Assembly: GCF_017874215.1 (NCBI RefSeq)
Contig: NZ_JAGGLB010000002.1
Coordinates: 588,166 to 652,165, forward strand
Direction: 5' to 3'
Source: Paenibacillus eucommiae
Lineage (GTDB): Bacteria; Bacillota; Bacilli; Paenibacillales; NBRC-103111
DNA: 64,000 nt
Shown here: one piece after another, positions 1-9,002 of the stretch
How the letters are laid out: every line of letters begins with the position of its first letter
Numbering within the stretch: position 1 is the first letter of the stretch
Position numbers and translations under genes: made by a program
The notes under the pieces: generated by a model
Databases searched by the model: none
The model's input: the letters and a program-made list of their open reading frames with translations, nothing else
Told to the model about the DNA's origin: nothing

Positions 1-252
1 AGCGTGCAGAAACAGCTGCTCGAAGTTGCGCATCGTGGGCTCTTTCACCCAAATGGTTGGCGGGAATAAGAACAGCTCGCTCAGTGGTTTAAAGGCATTG
101 TTGAACAAAAAGATGATCGGCAGCAGCATAAATACTGCTAAACCAATAAAGCACAGGACAAGCAGCGATCTGGATATGGAGATCCGACGGAGCCTGTTAA
201 GCCTGGTGTTCTTGGAAAGCTTGGGAAACCCCAAAAGCCGTTGTTGAGCCAC
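1..252 (-). CDS. Carbohydrate ABC transporter permease, MalG-type (partial, N-terminal part)
   Basis: Inner-membrane permease half of a CUT1 sugar importer, cut by the window edge after 84 codons. The start is taken as GTG at 252, because a strong AAGGAGGGGG ribosome binding site lies about 10 bases upstream and no ATG is close. After a basic N-terminal tail comes a hydrophobic segment (residues about 34-53), then the FLFPPTIW stretch that follows the first membrane helix in MalG-like permeases. It begins 4 bases after the stop of the other permease gene at 257, so it is the last visible gene of the 5407-to-1 operon. The EAA loop lies outside the window. Confidence 0.85.
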   Translation of the reverse strand, partial: MAQQRLLGFPKLSKNTRLNRLRRISISRSLLVLCFIGLAVFMLLPIIFLFNNAFKPLSELFLFPPTIWVKEPTMRNFEQLFLHA

Positions 253-256
253 CGGA

Positions 257-1243
257 TTATTCCCCCTCCTTCGTCGCAAACAAACGATAGCAAAACCGCA
301 TTGCCAAATAGGAAATAATCAGCAGCGCCACCGAGATCGCCGAGGCATAGCCCCACTCGTAACGTAAGAACGCATAATCATCGATATGATTCGTCATTAA
401 ATGCCCCGAGTAGCTCGGCGTAATCGCCAGGCCCGTCAGTTGGGTCGAAATCGCCCCGGCTTTCAGCGTTCCCACAATGGCCATCACGGCACTGAACAGC
501 ATTTGTGGCTTCATCGACGGAATGGTGATGTAGTACACTTCCTGCAGCGCATTCTTAATGCCGTCAATTCGGCCGGCTTCATACAGCTCCGTATTGACCG
601 TCTGCAAGCCACCAAGCATCGCCAGAAATCCCACGCCCATGCTGGTCCAGAGGGTGACGATGATCATAATGTTCATCAAATATTTCGGGTCCTGCAGCCA
701 CAGCTGCGACGTTTCAATCAGTCCAAACTTAAGCAGGAGGTTGTTCAAATAGCCAACTCTGTCCCCGCTGAAGGTGGCAATCCAAATGACAGATAACGCC
801 ACTCCACCAGCCATTGAGGGTGCATAGAACGCCAAAGTGAAGTAATCCCGTACGCTTCTTGGCAGCTGATGGATCAGCCATGCAAACACAAAGGACAGCG
901 CGTAGCCGCCTGGACCAACAATCAGTGCAAATTTGAGCGTATTCGGTAATGTATATTTCATAAATACTAAGTCCTGTGTAATTAGTGCGATAAAATTATC
1001 GACCCCGATAAACTTCGGAAACGTAAATCCGTTGTACGAGGTGACACTAAGAAAAACGGCCATGAACACCGGAATCAGAATAAAGCAACCAAAAGCGATC
1101 AGAAACGGAGCCAAAAACAAGTACGATAACCGGGCTCGCCAGCATTCCCGCAAAAACTGCCGGAACCGGCGTACAAAACGCGGTTCTACCTCTTGGCCAG
1201 GTGTGCTTCCTCCTAAGGCCAGTTCTCCCTTATTTCCCATCAT
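257..1243 (-). CDS. Carbohydrate ABC transporter permease, MalF/UgpA-type
   Basis: First permease of a CUT1 importer in the cytoplasmic membrane. The first helix (LFLAPFLIAFGCFILIP) is followed by further hydrophobic segments. The cytoplasmic loop that contacts the ATPase reads YEAGRIDG, a variant of the usual EAA..DGA motif. I place the start at ATG 1243, because AGGGAGGGGG sits 5 bases upstream of it; a longer frame opens at 1273 but has no ribosome binding site. The start overlaps the 3' end of the binding-protein gene by 14 bases, which suggests translational coupling. At about 328 residues the length is normal for the family. Confidence 0.9.
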   Translation of the reverse strand: MMGNKGELALGGSTPGQEVEPRFVRRFRQFLRECWRARLSYLFLAPFLIAFGCFILIPVFMAVFLSVTSYNGFTFPKFIGVDNFIALITQDLVFMKYTLPNTLKFALIVGPGGYALSFVFAWLIHQLPRSVRDYFTLAFYAPSMAGGVALSVIWIATFSGDRVGYLNNLLLKFGLIETSQLWLQDPKYLMNIMIIVTLWTSMGVGFLAMLGGLQTVNTELYEAGRIDGIKNALQEVYYITIPSMKPQMLFSAVMAIVGTLKAGAISTQLTGLAITPSYSGHLMTNHIDDYAFLRYEWGYASAISVALLIISYLAMRFCYRLFATKEGE

Positions 1244-4200
1244 GGTTGCCCCCTCCCTCGAACGACTGCTCATCGATCGGCACCTTCAAATCTGTCCCGG
1301 GTCCGAAGCCGAATTCCTTCTGTTTGCGTGCCATCTCCCGCTGCAGGGATACTTCCGCTTTGCTGATCGCTTCTTTCCCTGGCATGCCGCTTAGCACAGC
1401 GTTATTCCAAGCGAAATCCATCTCACGTGCCAAGAAATAGTATCCCGGCACATAAGGCATATTTTTACCCCACCGCCCCTGTTCAGCCAGCACTTCCATA
1501 TCCTCACTCGGCCATGGCACATAGTTAAGTGCCTCGATATTAGCCGGATTCCAGCGATATTCGATCCCTGCGAACGATTCGATGTCATTGGCGAACTTCG
1601 CTTGCGTGGCCGTCGACGTCCACCAATCCAGGAACGTCCATGCCTGTTCCTTCCGCTTGCCTTTCTCCATCAGCATTCCTGCCGTCGTACTTTGTGCCGA
1701 CCAGCGGACCACTTGACCATCTGCACCACGTACGCCAGGCAGGGGCGCCATCTTCCATTTCCCCACAATTTCCGGGGCGGCTACTGATAACTGGATATAT
1801 GTATTGTAATCAGCAATCCCAATCGGCATATCCCCAAAGCGAAAATGGTTGAAAAACGCCGGTACATCTTTCGGAAAATTGTGCGTGATAAACAAATCGG
1901 TCCATCTCTTAAAGGCAGCCTGCCCCGCTTTACTATCAATCGTTGTCGACATCCCATCGGCGGTATAGAATTCCGCACCAAGCTGATAAAACGGCATCAC
2001 AAATTCTTTGGTCGGATAATAGATATCCATACCATTCTCCTGCAGCGTCGGCAGCAGTTCCAGCACATCATCCCAAGTATCCGGCGGTGTCAGTCTGAGC
2101 CGCTCCAGCACATCCGTCCGATAAAACATTACCATGAACGTCTGTGTTTCCGGCAAAGCATACATCCCCCCGTTATAGGCGTACGATCGCATCACCCCGG
2201 GGTTAAAGCGCTTCAGCACGTCTTCGAAGCCAGGAAACTGTGACAAGTCCGCTGCCGCCCCACGCATCGCATAATCGACAGGTGTTTCCATCCCGATACC
2301 AAGTGCAATATCTGGCTGGTCCCCTGCAGCGTTGCCCAGCATCAGCACATTCGTGCTCGGCATCAAATTCACGTTCACACGAATGCCTGTCTTGGGTGTG
2401 AAATCTGCTTCGATCATTTTTTGCAGCAGATCCACATAATCACGACCACGCTGTACCCAAACGGTAATCGCTTCTTCCTCATTCAAGTCCTTCAGATCAT
2501 AACTTTGGAAAAAAGTGCGTGCGAAGTTGACCGCACTGTAGCTAACCTTATCCCATAGGTTAGGCAGCTTCAGCCCAGGCTTCGCTTCCGGATCGCGCAC
2601 GACGATATAGTCCAGCATTACACCTTGGCTTTCCATTGGCTTGATCCAAGTGTTGATGCTCGTCTGAATGTCCGCAAACACCTTCACCTGGTTCGGGAGC
2701 TCATTGACATTCGCCAGCAGCTCCTCCAAGCTGTTCATCGCTGAGGAGATCGCCGTCGTCGGGTCGGTCACATTCTGGTTCAATCCATCGACGTAATCGC
2801 GCACCGAGCGCAACCGCTGGATCATCCCAGAAAGCTTCGTCTCGATCTCAGGATCGTATTTCCTGACATCCCATGTCCTCCCGGTATCGAGATTGGAGCT
2901 GCTCCCGGTTCCATAGTTGCCTGAGATGATACGGATATCCCGCTCCATGACGCTTAAATCCTCCAGGGTACCCCGCAGCCCTTCTACGGCCAGGTTGATC
3001 AATGAGCTGTCGGCAATAAGACGCAGCCGATGGGTTCCGCCTTCCAGTCGAAATAAATAGGGCTGCTCTAAAGCATCTGTTAATGAGCGAATATCCCACT
3101 CGCTACTTGCCGGGAGCCTGCTATGGAGCATCTCGCGAAAAGGAACTTCCCCATCCAGCATCACCGTACGATAAGCATTCGCCCTTCCGTTGTAGCCTTG
3201 CAAGTATTTCAAGTCAATGGCATACCAGCCTGTTACCGGCACGGTAAATTCCCATTCGATCCAATCTCCGGCTTGCTGCCAGCGCTCTCCACCGATCGCG
3301 TTATAGACGATCCGCCCTTTGGGATCCGGTGAAGTATATGGCTCAGCAACACTTTGCGTCTGCGTCCCAATCGCCGATTTGACCGTGTATCGTTCTGCCT
3401 CGATGACGGAATACCAGCCATTCTGCCCAGCATCCTTCTCCAAGCTGCCTGTTCCTGTCGCAGTCACCGGCTCTACCTCTGTGCCAGCCTTTTGCTCTGC
3501 AGCAGCCACATAGTCGGCATAGACCGGAATCGGCTTTGGCGCGGTTAGCGTCAGCGACGCGATCGACACGGGCTCACGTCCGCCGGTAAGCCGAATCGTG
3601 TGCCGGCCTTTCGAAAGCGGCCACAGCAGCGGCTCCGACGAAACAGCGTAATTGGCCACCTGCACCGTACGCCAGCCTTCAAGCTCGACCTGCTCCGGAC
3701 GGATTTCGTTGCCAAGCGCATTGCGGTCGTACGGATACTTGCCATCCTTCCACCACCGCTCCAGCGTAATCCGCTCAGCTTCCTGATAAGGGTAACTCCC
3801 GTCAATCTGCACACCGCGCACGACATTGGCAAAGCTTCCTTTTAACGGGGAATAGTCCACGACCAGCGTATAGAGTCCGTCCTGAGGCACCTCGACGTTC
3901 CATTCCAACCAGCCTCGCTCGTTGGTCCAATCCACAACATCTGCTTTCTGCTCATCCCTACGCACAGCGATTTCACTCTCTGCCGAAACTGCCGTATAAG
4001 CGGCAGCCTGGATTCTTACGGGTGAAATGCCCAGGTCACCCCTTACATCCGATGTCAGTTTTTCACGCTGCCACTGCATGTAAAGTGGAGTCGTTTGTGC
4101 GAGAGCATTGGAACTGCTTGCTGCCGCAGACCCCAATTTAATCGAACTCACTTCCATTTTTGGAAATAACAGTTGTTCTTGAGATAAGGAACGCAATCCC

Positions 4201-4274
4201 CAAAGGGTCACCCACAATAGGGAGATACCACAGACGAGAGTCCCCAGGTTGCGGTAAACCCTCCGCCTCTTCAT
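1230..4274 (-). CDS. Extracellular solute-binding protein fused to two carbohydrate-binding-like domains
   Basis: Binding protein of the sugar importer, 1014 residues against about 420-550 for an ordinary one. Residues about 11-28 form a membrane segment. No lipobox cysteine is seen, so it is probably anchored by an uncleaved helix. Residues about 85-245 and 283-432 are two beta-rich modules with the look of CBM6/CBM35-type domains (GWLEWNVEVP and DWIEWEFTVP; GRHTIRLTGG and GTHRLRLIAD). A helical linker follows (about 440-560), then a type-1 substrate-binding domain from about 600 to the end. It overlaps the ATPase gene by ATGA (4271-4274) and the permease gene downstream. The fold assignments are inferred from pattern; the binding-protein call is firm. 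Confidence 0.85.
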   Translation of the reverse strand: MKRRRVYRNLGTLVCGISLLWVTLWGLRSLSQEQLLFPKMEVSSIKLGSAAASSSNALAQTTPLYMQWQREKLTSDVRGDLGISPVRIQAAAYTAVSAESEIAVRRDEQKADVVDWTNERGWLEWNVEVPQDGLYTLVVDYSPLKGSFANVVRGVQIDGSYPYQEAERITLERWWKDGKYPYDRNALGNEIRPEQVELEGWRTVQVANYAVSSEPLLWPLSKGRHTIRLTGGREPVSIASLTLTAPKPIPVYADYVAAAEQKAGTEVEPVTATGTGSLEKDAGQNGWYSVIEAERYTVKSAIGTQTQSVAEPYTSPDPKGRIVYNAIGGERWQQAGDWIEWEFTVPVTGWYAIDLKYLQGYNGRANAYRTVMLDGEVPFREMLHSRLPASSEWDIRSLTDALEQPYLFRLEGGTHRLRLIADSSLINLAVEGLRGTLEDLSVMERDIRIISGNYGTGSSSNLDTGRTWDVRKYDPEIETKLSGMIQRLRSVRDYVDGLNQNVTDPTTAISSAMNSLEELLANVNELPNQVKVFADIQTSINTWIKPMESQGVMLDYIVVRDPEAKPGLKLPNLWDKVSYSAVNFARTFFQSYDLKDLNEEEAITVWVQRGRDYVDLLQKMIEADFTPKTGIRVNVNLMPSTNVLMLGNAAGDQPDIALGIGMETPVDYAMRGAAADLSQFPGFEDVLKRFNPGVMRSYAYNGGMYALPETQTFMVMFYRTDVLERLRLTPPDTWDDVLELLPTLQENGMDIYYPTKEFVMPFYQLGAEFYTADGMSTTIDSKAGQAAFKRWTDLFITHNFPKDVPAFFNHFRFGDMPIGIADYNTYIQLSVAAPEIVGKWKMAPLPGVRGADGQVVRWSAQSTTAGMLMEKGKRKEQAWTFLDWWTSTATQAKFANDIESFAGIEYRWNPANIEALNYVPWPSEDMEVLAEQGRWGKNMPYVPGYYFLAREMDFAWNNAVLSGMPGKEAISKAEVSLQREMARKQKEFGFGPGTDLKVPIDEQSFEGGGNHDGK

Positions 4275-5407
4275 AGGGCAACCTCCGGTGTAACTAGCGA
4301 TTCCCCACTCCCCCGCTCGAACAAATGCGCTTTGTCCATCCGAAGCACCAGCTTCACGGTATCGCCTACCTGTACCCGTGTATGAGCATCGGCCCGTGAT
4401 ATAATCACCATGCCGCCAAGGTCAGCGTGCACATATGTATCTGAGCCCATCGGTTCCTTCATATCTACCGTGACCGACACCTGCCAGTTTGTATACGCAT
4501 TCATTTGTAACTGTTCTGAATCACACAGCACATGCTCCGGGCGCAACCCAAGCACCACTTGGCGCAGGTTAGTATTCATCCCCAGCAAATACCGCGCATA
4601 CTTCTCCGGAAGAAGCAGCTTCAGCCGTTTATTTTCGAAGTAAAAACCATCGGCTTGTGCTACAATTCCCCCTTCGATGAAATTCATTTGTGGCGTTCCG
4701 ATAAACCCGGCTACAAACATGTTGCGCGGCTCATCATAGAGTGTTTGTGGTGCAGCCACCTGTTGAATTTTACCGTCGCGCATGACTACGATCCGTGTGC
4801 CCATCGTCATCGCTTCCGTCTGGTCATGAGTTACATAAACAAATGTCGTCTTTAGCTGGCTGTGAATTTTTATGATTTCCGTACGCGTCTGTGCCCGCAG
4901 CTTGGCATCCAGGTTGGAAAGCGGCTCATCCATCAGGAATGCCTTCGGTTCACGTACGAGCGCCCGCCCCAGTGCGACCCGCTGCTTCTGCCCCCCGGAC
5001 AATTGACCCGGCCGCTTCGTCAGCAAGTGTGAAATTTCAAGCATCTTGGCTGACCTGCTCACACGCAGATCCACCTCGTGCTTAGCGACCTTACGCAGCT
5101 GCAGGCCTAGCGCCATATTGTCATAGACCGATAAGTTCGGATACAGCGCATAGTTTTGAAATACCATGGCAATGTCCCGATCCTTCGGTGATACATAGTT
5201 TGTAAATTTCCCGTCAATGTAGATGTCCCCCTTGGAGACGTCCTCCAGTCCGGCCAACATCCGCAAGGTTGTGGATTTACCACAGCCAGACGGACCGACC
5301 ATGACGAGAAACTCGCCGTCGGCTACGTCCAGATGGAAATCATGGACCGAAGGGACGCTTTCATCTTTGTAAAACTTATATACATGCTGAAACGATACAC
5401 TGCCCAT
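4271..5407 (-). CDS. Sugar ABC transporter ATP-binding protein (MsmX/UgpC/MalK family)
   Basis: Cytoplasmic ATPase that drives a CUT1 importer. Walker A is GPSGCGKST (about residues 39-47), the signature is LSGGQKQRV, and Walker B is AFLMDEPLSNLD, followed by the switch histidine in VYVTHDQ. The C-terminal OB-like regulatory domain contains GLRPEHV. At 378 residues it is full length. It is the first gene of the operon and its stop overlaps the start of the binding-protein gene. Most CUT1 operons in Bacillales carry no ATPase and share one MsmX, so a dedicated copy is notable. The ribosome binding site is AAGGGGG ahead of the ATG. A hairpin terminator ends just upstream at 5500. Confidence 0.95.
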   Translation of the reverse strand: MGSVSFQHVYKFYKDESVPSVHDFHLDVADGEFLVMVGPSGCGKSTTLRMLAGLEDVSKGDIYIDGKFTNYVSPKDRDIAMVFQNYALYPNLSVYDNMALGLQLRKVAKHEVDLRVSRSAKMLEISHLLTKRPGQLSGGQKQRVALGRALVREPKAFLMDEPLSNLDAKLRAQTRTEIIKIHSQLKTTFVYVTHDQTEAMTMGTRIVVMRDGKIQQVAAPQTLYDEPRNMFVAGFIGTPQMNFIEGGIVAQADGFYFENKRLKLLLPEKYARYLLGMNTNLRQVVLGLRPEHVLCDSEQLQMNAYTNWQVSVTVDMKEPMGSDTYVHADLGGMVIISRADAHTRVQVGDTVKLVLRMDKAHLFERGSGESLVTPEVAL

Positions 5408-5458
5408 GCCTCTATATCCCCCTTAATCCAAACAATCCATTACTGGGATTCTTTCACT

Positions 5459-5500
5459 ATTAAAATCTCTCTCCCCGTCCAAAGAATCTGGAGGGGAGAG
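5459..5500 (-). terminator. Rho-independent terminator after the importer 2 operon
   Basis: On the minus strand an 8-bp CTCTCCCC/GGGGAGAG stem (5493-5500 with 5469-5476) encloses an inner TCCA/TGGA pairing and is followed by AGATTTTAAT. It lies 13 bases beyond the stop of the binding-protein gene at 5513, so it separates importer 2 from importer 1. Confidence 0.75.
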
Positions 5501-5512
5501 CGCGTAAGCTAT

Positions 5513-7102
5513 TTATTTCAGATTATCCATCGTTTCCTTCACATACTGCTGCGCCTTCTTAAATCCTACTTTATTCATTTCACTGATCATTTCCGACCAC
5601 CCTGCGTCCAGCGTTTTTTCACCGCTTATGATCATAATCGAATAACGCTCTGAAATATCGATCATCTTTTTATTAATTTCTTCAAATTCCATCGGGAAAC
5701 CGAGGACATTCGAAATATCGGATAAAATCAAATTCTTGTTCATAAAACCGTCCTGTTTGTCAGCAATTTCTGGATTTTTATTGAAGCTGTTGTCGGTAAT
5801 CGCTTCGATTTTATTTCCATTGAAACGAAATATATTCCCGAAATATTGGCCTATATTGTAGGGTCCCTTCAATTCTTCACCTACAAAAGTGTTCTTTGGT
5901 TCTTTCTTTCTATTTTCCACATTGGCTACAATCTTGTCTCCATCCTTCGAATAATGGATACCTTCAATGCCATACATGGTGAGAGCTCTTCCTTCCGGAC
6001 TGTAGATATAGTCCAACAGTTGAACGACTCTTTCCGGATCTTTCGTCTGCGAGGAAATACTCCAGCCGCCCCAGAAACCGCCAGTTGACTCAATTCCGCC
6101 TTGACCGCCTGGTCCGTCTGGTGGAGGCAATACATCTATCACCGCATTAGGGTTGACCGCATGAACTTGCTCGATAATCCCATCCGCATTCAAGCCGCTA
6201 TTCGAAATCATCACTCCCGCTTTTCCGGAAGCGAACGATTCTCCTTTTTGTGCGTCATCATTCAGGAAATACTCTCTTTGAATATAGCCTGCCTTGTAGT
6301 TCTCATTCATCCATTTCAGAAATTGCTTAAAGGATTCAGCAGCATACCCCGGCTCGTATTCACCAGCCTCATTCTTATTCCATGATGGCTTAACTCCGAA
6401 ACCGGTACGGATTACATCGAACCATTCACTGATTTTGGAGGCTGTCAAACCAACTGTATCTTTCTTATTATTGCCATCAGGATCATTTTCCGTAAATGCT
6501 TTGATCATGGCCGTAAACTCTTCAATATTGGTTGGCTCCTTCAATTGAAGCTTATCCAGCCAATCCTTGCGGTAATAAAGAGAGTGGCTTACCGACAAAT
6601 TAATTTGCGGGAGGAAGTAGTAATGCCCATTGATCTTTAAATTTTTGTACAAATCCGTTTCCAGCAGTTTCTTCAGATTCGGAGCTTTATCCATATATTT
6701 ATCTAGCTCCAGAATAACACCATTACTTGCCCAACTGCTGTATTCAGGCAGCGTCGTCAGATAGAAGAACATATCCGGCGCTTCTCCAGTATTAATTTTT
6801 AAGGAGAGCTTTTCCAGATACCCCTCCCACGGAGCGCCAGCTCTGCTTATGGAAACATTGAATTTCTTATCCAGCTCTTTAATAATGCTGTCATTATCCA
6901 TTTTATCGTACTTGTGGAAATCATAAGCATATATCGAAACGTTTACATTTTCTTGCTTTGTTTCATCGCTTGGCTGCGAAGTTGGCGTCTTCGTCTCCAC
7001 AACATTTTGTTCCTTTTTCCCATCATCTTTACTTGTACAACCCATCGCCAAACTCGATAACATCAAAACAACGATACAAACCATCAACCATTTTTTACGC
7101 AA
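5513..7102 (-). CDS. Extracellular solute-binding lipoprotein (LplA/YtcQ-type)
   Basis: Lipoprotein that captures the sugar for importer 2 on the outer face of the membrane. A basic N-terminus and hydrophobic stretch end in the lipobox LAMGC. The rest is a type-1 periplasmic-binding domain with features of the large LplA-like group. The likely start is TTG at 7102: GGAGGGG lies 6 bases upstream, while the in-frame ATGs at 7120 and 7117 have no ribosome binding site and overlap the permease stop. It is the last gene of an lplB-lplC-lplA-like operon closed by the terminator at 5459-5500. At about 529 residues the length is normal. The substrate is unknown; relatives bind complex oligosaccharides such as those from pectin. 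Confidence 0.9.
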   Translation of the reverse strand: MRKKWLMVCIVVLMLSSLAMGCTSKDDGKKEQNVVETKTPTSQPSDETKQENVNVSIYAYDFHKYDKMDNDSIIKELDKKFNVSISRAGAPWEGYLEKLSLKINTGEAPDMFFYLTTLPEYSSWASNGVILELDKYMDKAPNLKKLLETDLYKNLKINGHYYFLPQINLSVSHSLYYRKDWLDKLQLKEPTNIEEFTAMIKAFTENDPDGNNKKDTVGLTASKISEWFDVIRTGFGVKPSWNKNEAGEYEPGYAAESFKQFLKWMNENYKAGYIQREYFLNDDAQKGESFASGKAGVMISNSGLNADGIIEQVHAVNPNAVIDVLPPPDGPGGQGGIESTGGFWGGWSISSQTKDPERVVQLLDYIYSPEGRALTMYGIEGIHYSKDGDKIVANVENRKKEPKNTFVGEELKGPYNIGQYFGNIFRFNGNKIEAITDNSFNKNPEIADKQDGFMNKNLILSDISNVLGFPMEFEEINKKMIDISERYSIMIISGEKTLDAGWSEMISEMNKVGFKKAQQYVKETMDNLK

Positions 7103-7119
7103 TAAAAACCCCTCCATCA

Positions 7120-7998
7120 TTACTGTTTAATTGAGCCTAAAAGAACACCCTTAACAAAATGCTTTTGTAGAAATGGATATACCAGCATAATGGGTAATGT
7201 AGCCACAACAACAATGGCCATTTTGTTACTGACAATGAGCTTTAAGGGATCACCTTGAACGGCGCCATTTCTAATGCTGTCCATATTACCTAATATAAGA
7301 AATTCACGCAAAATGTTCTGAATCGGAAATAACTTGGCTTGATCAATAAAAATTAATGCAGTAAACCAATCATTCCACTTCCCTACGCCATAGAACAATG
7401 CCAGAGTAGCCATGATCGGCATCGATAAGGGAATGAAGATTTTGAACAGTGTATACATATGCCCTGCTCCATCAATCCTCGCCGCTTCCTCCAGACTTTC
7501 CGGAATTTGCTTAAAAAAGTTGAGCATCAGAATCGTATTAAAGCCTACGAACATGCCCGGTATAATAAATACCAGCACATTGTTGATTAATCCCAAATTT
7601 TTGATCAATAGATAGTTAGGGATCAGCCCCCCACTGAACAGCATCGTAATGATGATAAACAGCAGAAATACATTGCGTCCTTTTAAATAATACCTAGAAA
7701 GCGGAAAGGCTGTAATCGCTGTAATCAGCAAATGCAAGAAAGTCGAAACGATAACGATACCTACGGTCAAAAGAAAGCTGCGATGAATAGCCTCATCACT
7801 AAGGATAGTTACGTACGAAGAAAATGAAATGTCCCTTGGAAACAGAATAAATCTGTTATTTAAGTAGGACTCATAGCTCGTAATCGACACGACAAATACA
7901 TGCCAGAATGGAATAACAGTAAGCAGGGCAAAAGCGGTTAAGAAGATAGCGTTCAATAGCTGGAAAGTCATTTCGCCGACCTGCATTTTTTTTACCAT
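7120..7998 (-). CDS. Carbohydrate ABC transporter permease (LplC/YtcP-type)
   Basis: Second membrane permease of importer 2, 292 residues. It shows about six hydrophobic segments and the ATPase-contact loop LEEAARIDGAG. It ends in KGVLLGSIKQ, a C-terminus typical of LplC/YtcP proteins. Its start overlaps the end of the preceding permease gene (7992-7998) and its stop lies just before the binding-protein gene. A paralogue with a very similar C-terminus (KGVLTGSIKG) is encoded at 34830-35720. Confidence 0.92.
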   Translation of the reverse strand: MVKKMQVGEMTFQLLNAIFLTAFALLTVIPFWHVFVVSITSYESYLNNRFILFPRDISFSSYVTILSDEAIHRSFLLTVGIVIVSTFLHLLITAITAFPLSRYYLKGRNVFLLFIIITMLFSGGLIPNYLLIKNLGLINNVLVFIIPGMFVGFNTILMLNFFKQIPESLEEAARIDGAGHMYTLFKIFIPLSMPIMATLALFYGVGKWNDWFTALIFIDQAKLFPIQNILREFLILGNMDSIRNGAVQGDPLKLIVSNKMAIVVVATLPIMLVYPFLQKHFVKGVLLGSIKQ

Positions 7999-8888
7999 AT
8001 GCCTGATCCTCCCAGCATTTTGGCTGCTTTGTTCGTAATCACAATGAGGATGAAACCGATTAACGATTTAAACAGACCCAAGGCTGTAGCCAAGCTGTAC
8101 TTACCCTCTAATAAACCGATCCGGTATACATAGGTATCGATGATATCGGCTGAAGGGTAGACGAGAGGACTGTATAAATTAAAAATCTGATCAAATCCTG
8201 CATTCAGAATTCCGCTTAAGCTTAGAATAAGCATGATACTAATAGCTGTAGAGATCCCCGGAAGCGTAATGTAGATCAACCGGTGCCAGCGGTTCGCACC
8301 GTCGATCATCGCCGCCTCGTACTGCTCGGGATCAATCCCTGCAAGCGCTGCCAAATAAATGATAGTCCCCCATCCTGCTTCTTTCAAAATATCAGAGGCG
8401 ACCAGCATCGGGACGAAATATACATTGCTTGTCAGAAACGATATAGGCTCGAAACCCAGCTGCTGAATCAAATGATTCACAATACCGTTATCTGTTGTCA
8501 ACAACACCCTCAGAATGCCCGCAACTATAATCCATGATATAAAGTGAGGCAAGTAAATGACCGTTTGAATCGTCCGTTTAAATATCGTAATGCGCACCTC
8601 GTTTAGCAGCAGGGCGAGAAAGATCGGGAATGGAAATCCGAAAAACAAGCGCAGCAAACTGATTTTCAGTGTATTCCAGGTTACCGTCATGAAATTGGGA
8701 TCACTGAACAGTTGATTGAAATGCTTCATCCCAACCCAAGGGCTGTGTAAAATTCCTTTCATAAAATTGTAATCTTTAAAAGCCAGTACAACTCCATACA
8801 TTGGAACATAGTTAAATACAATCAAATAAACAACACTCGGCAGTAATAAAAGATACAGCGCCTTGTTTTTTGCTAACGATCCGAGCAA
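7992..8888 (-). CDS. Carbohydrate ABC transporter permease (LplB-type)
   Basis: First permease of importer 2, 298 residues. It starts with TTG at 8888, preceded by AGGGAGAT. The helix LYLLLLPSVVYLIVFNYVPMYG, the loop YEAAMIDGA and the C-terminal AAKMLGGSGIW end are typical of LplB proteins. It is the promoter-proximal gene of the operon, and the regulatory element at 8933-8996 lies directly upstream. Its paralogue at 35732-36637 also ends in DGIW. Confidence 0.92.
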   Translation of the reverse strand: MLGSLAKNKALYLLLLPSVVYLIVFNYVPMYGVVLAFKDYNFMKGILHSPWVGMKHFNQLFSDPNFMTVTWNTLKISLLRLFFGFPFPIFLALLLNEVRITIFKRTIQTVIYLPHFISWIIVAGILRVLLTTDNGIVNHLIQQLGFEPISFLTSNVYFVPMLVASDILKEAGWGTIIYLAALAGIDPEQYEAAMIDGANRWHRLIYITLPGISTAISIMLILSLSGILNAGFDQIFNLYSPLVYPSADIIDTYVYRIGLLEGKYSLATALGLFKSLIGFILIVITNKAAKMLGGSGIW

Positions 8889-8932
8889 TAAGAATCATCT
8901 CCCTGAACCCTTCTGTTTGTCTCTCATTTATG

Positions 8933-8996
8933 AGTATAAAGGAAGGGCTGACAAACAAATAGGCGTCCAGCTTTGGATTATGTGTCGCTTTTTTAG
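8933..8996 (-). promoter_or_regulatory. Activator-type promoter of the importer 2 operon, duplicated at 16564-16627
   Basis: A 47-bp element (8950-8996) matches 16581-16627 at 40 of 47 positions. On the minus strand both copies carry two GAC-led half-sites (GACACATAAT and GACRCCTATT) 19 bases apart, then a poor -35 (TATTTG), exactly 17 bases, and a -10 (TATACT at 8938-8933 here). The weak -35 overlapped by direct half-sites fits activation by an AraC-type response regulator. The YesN-like protein encoded just upstream at 9003-10640 is the obvious candidate; that link is inferred. Confidence 0.65.
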
Positions 8997-9002
8997 AAAA
9001 AC

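Noticed and set aside
401..796. Long frames opposite real genes (also at 7412, 18616, 27888, 53161, 62367)
   Set aside because: Each lies antisense to a gene with clear family motifs and coupled neighbours. Their products have no recognisable domain.
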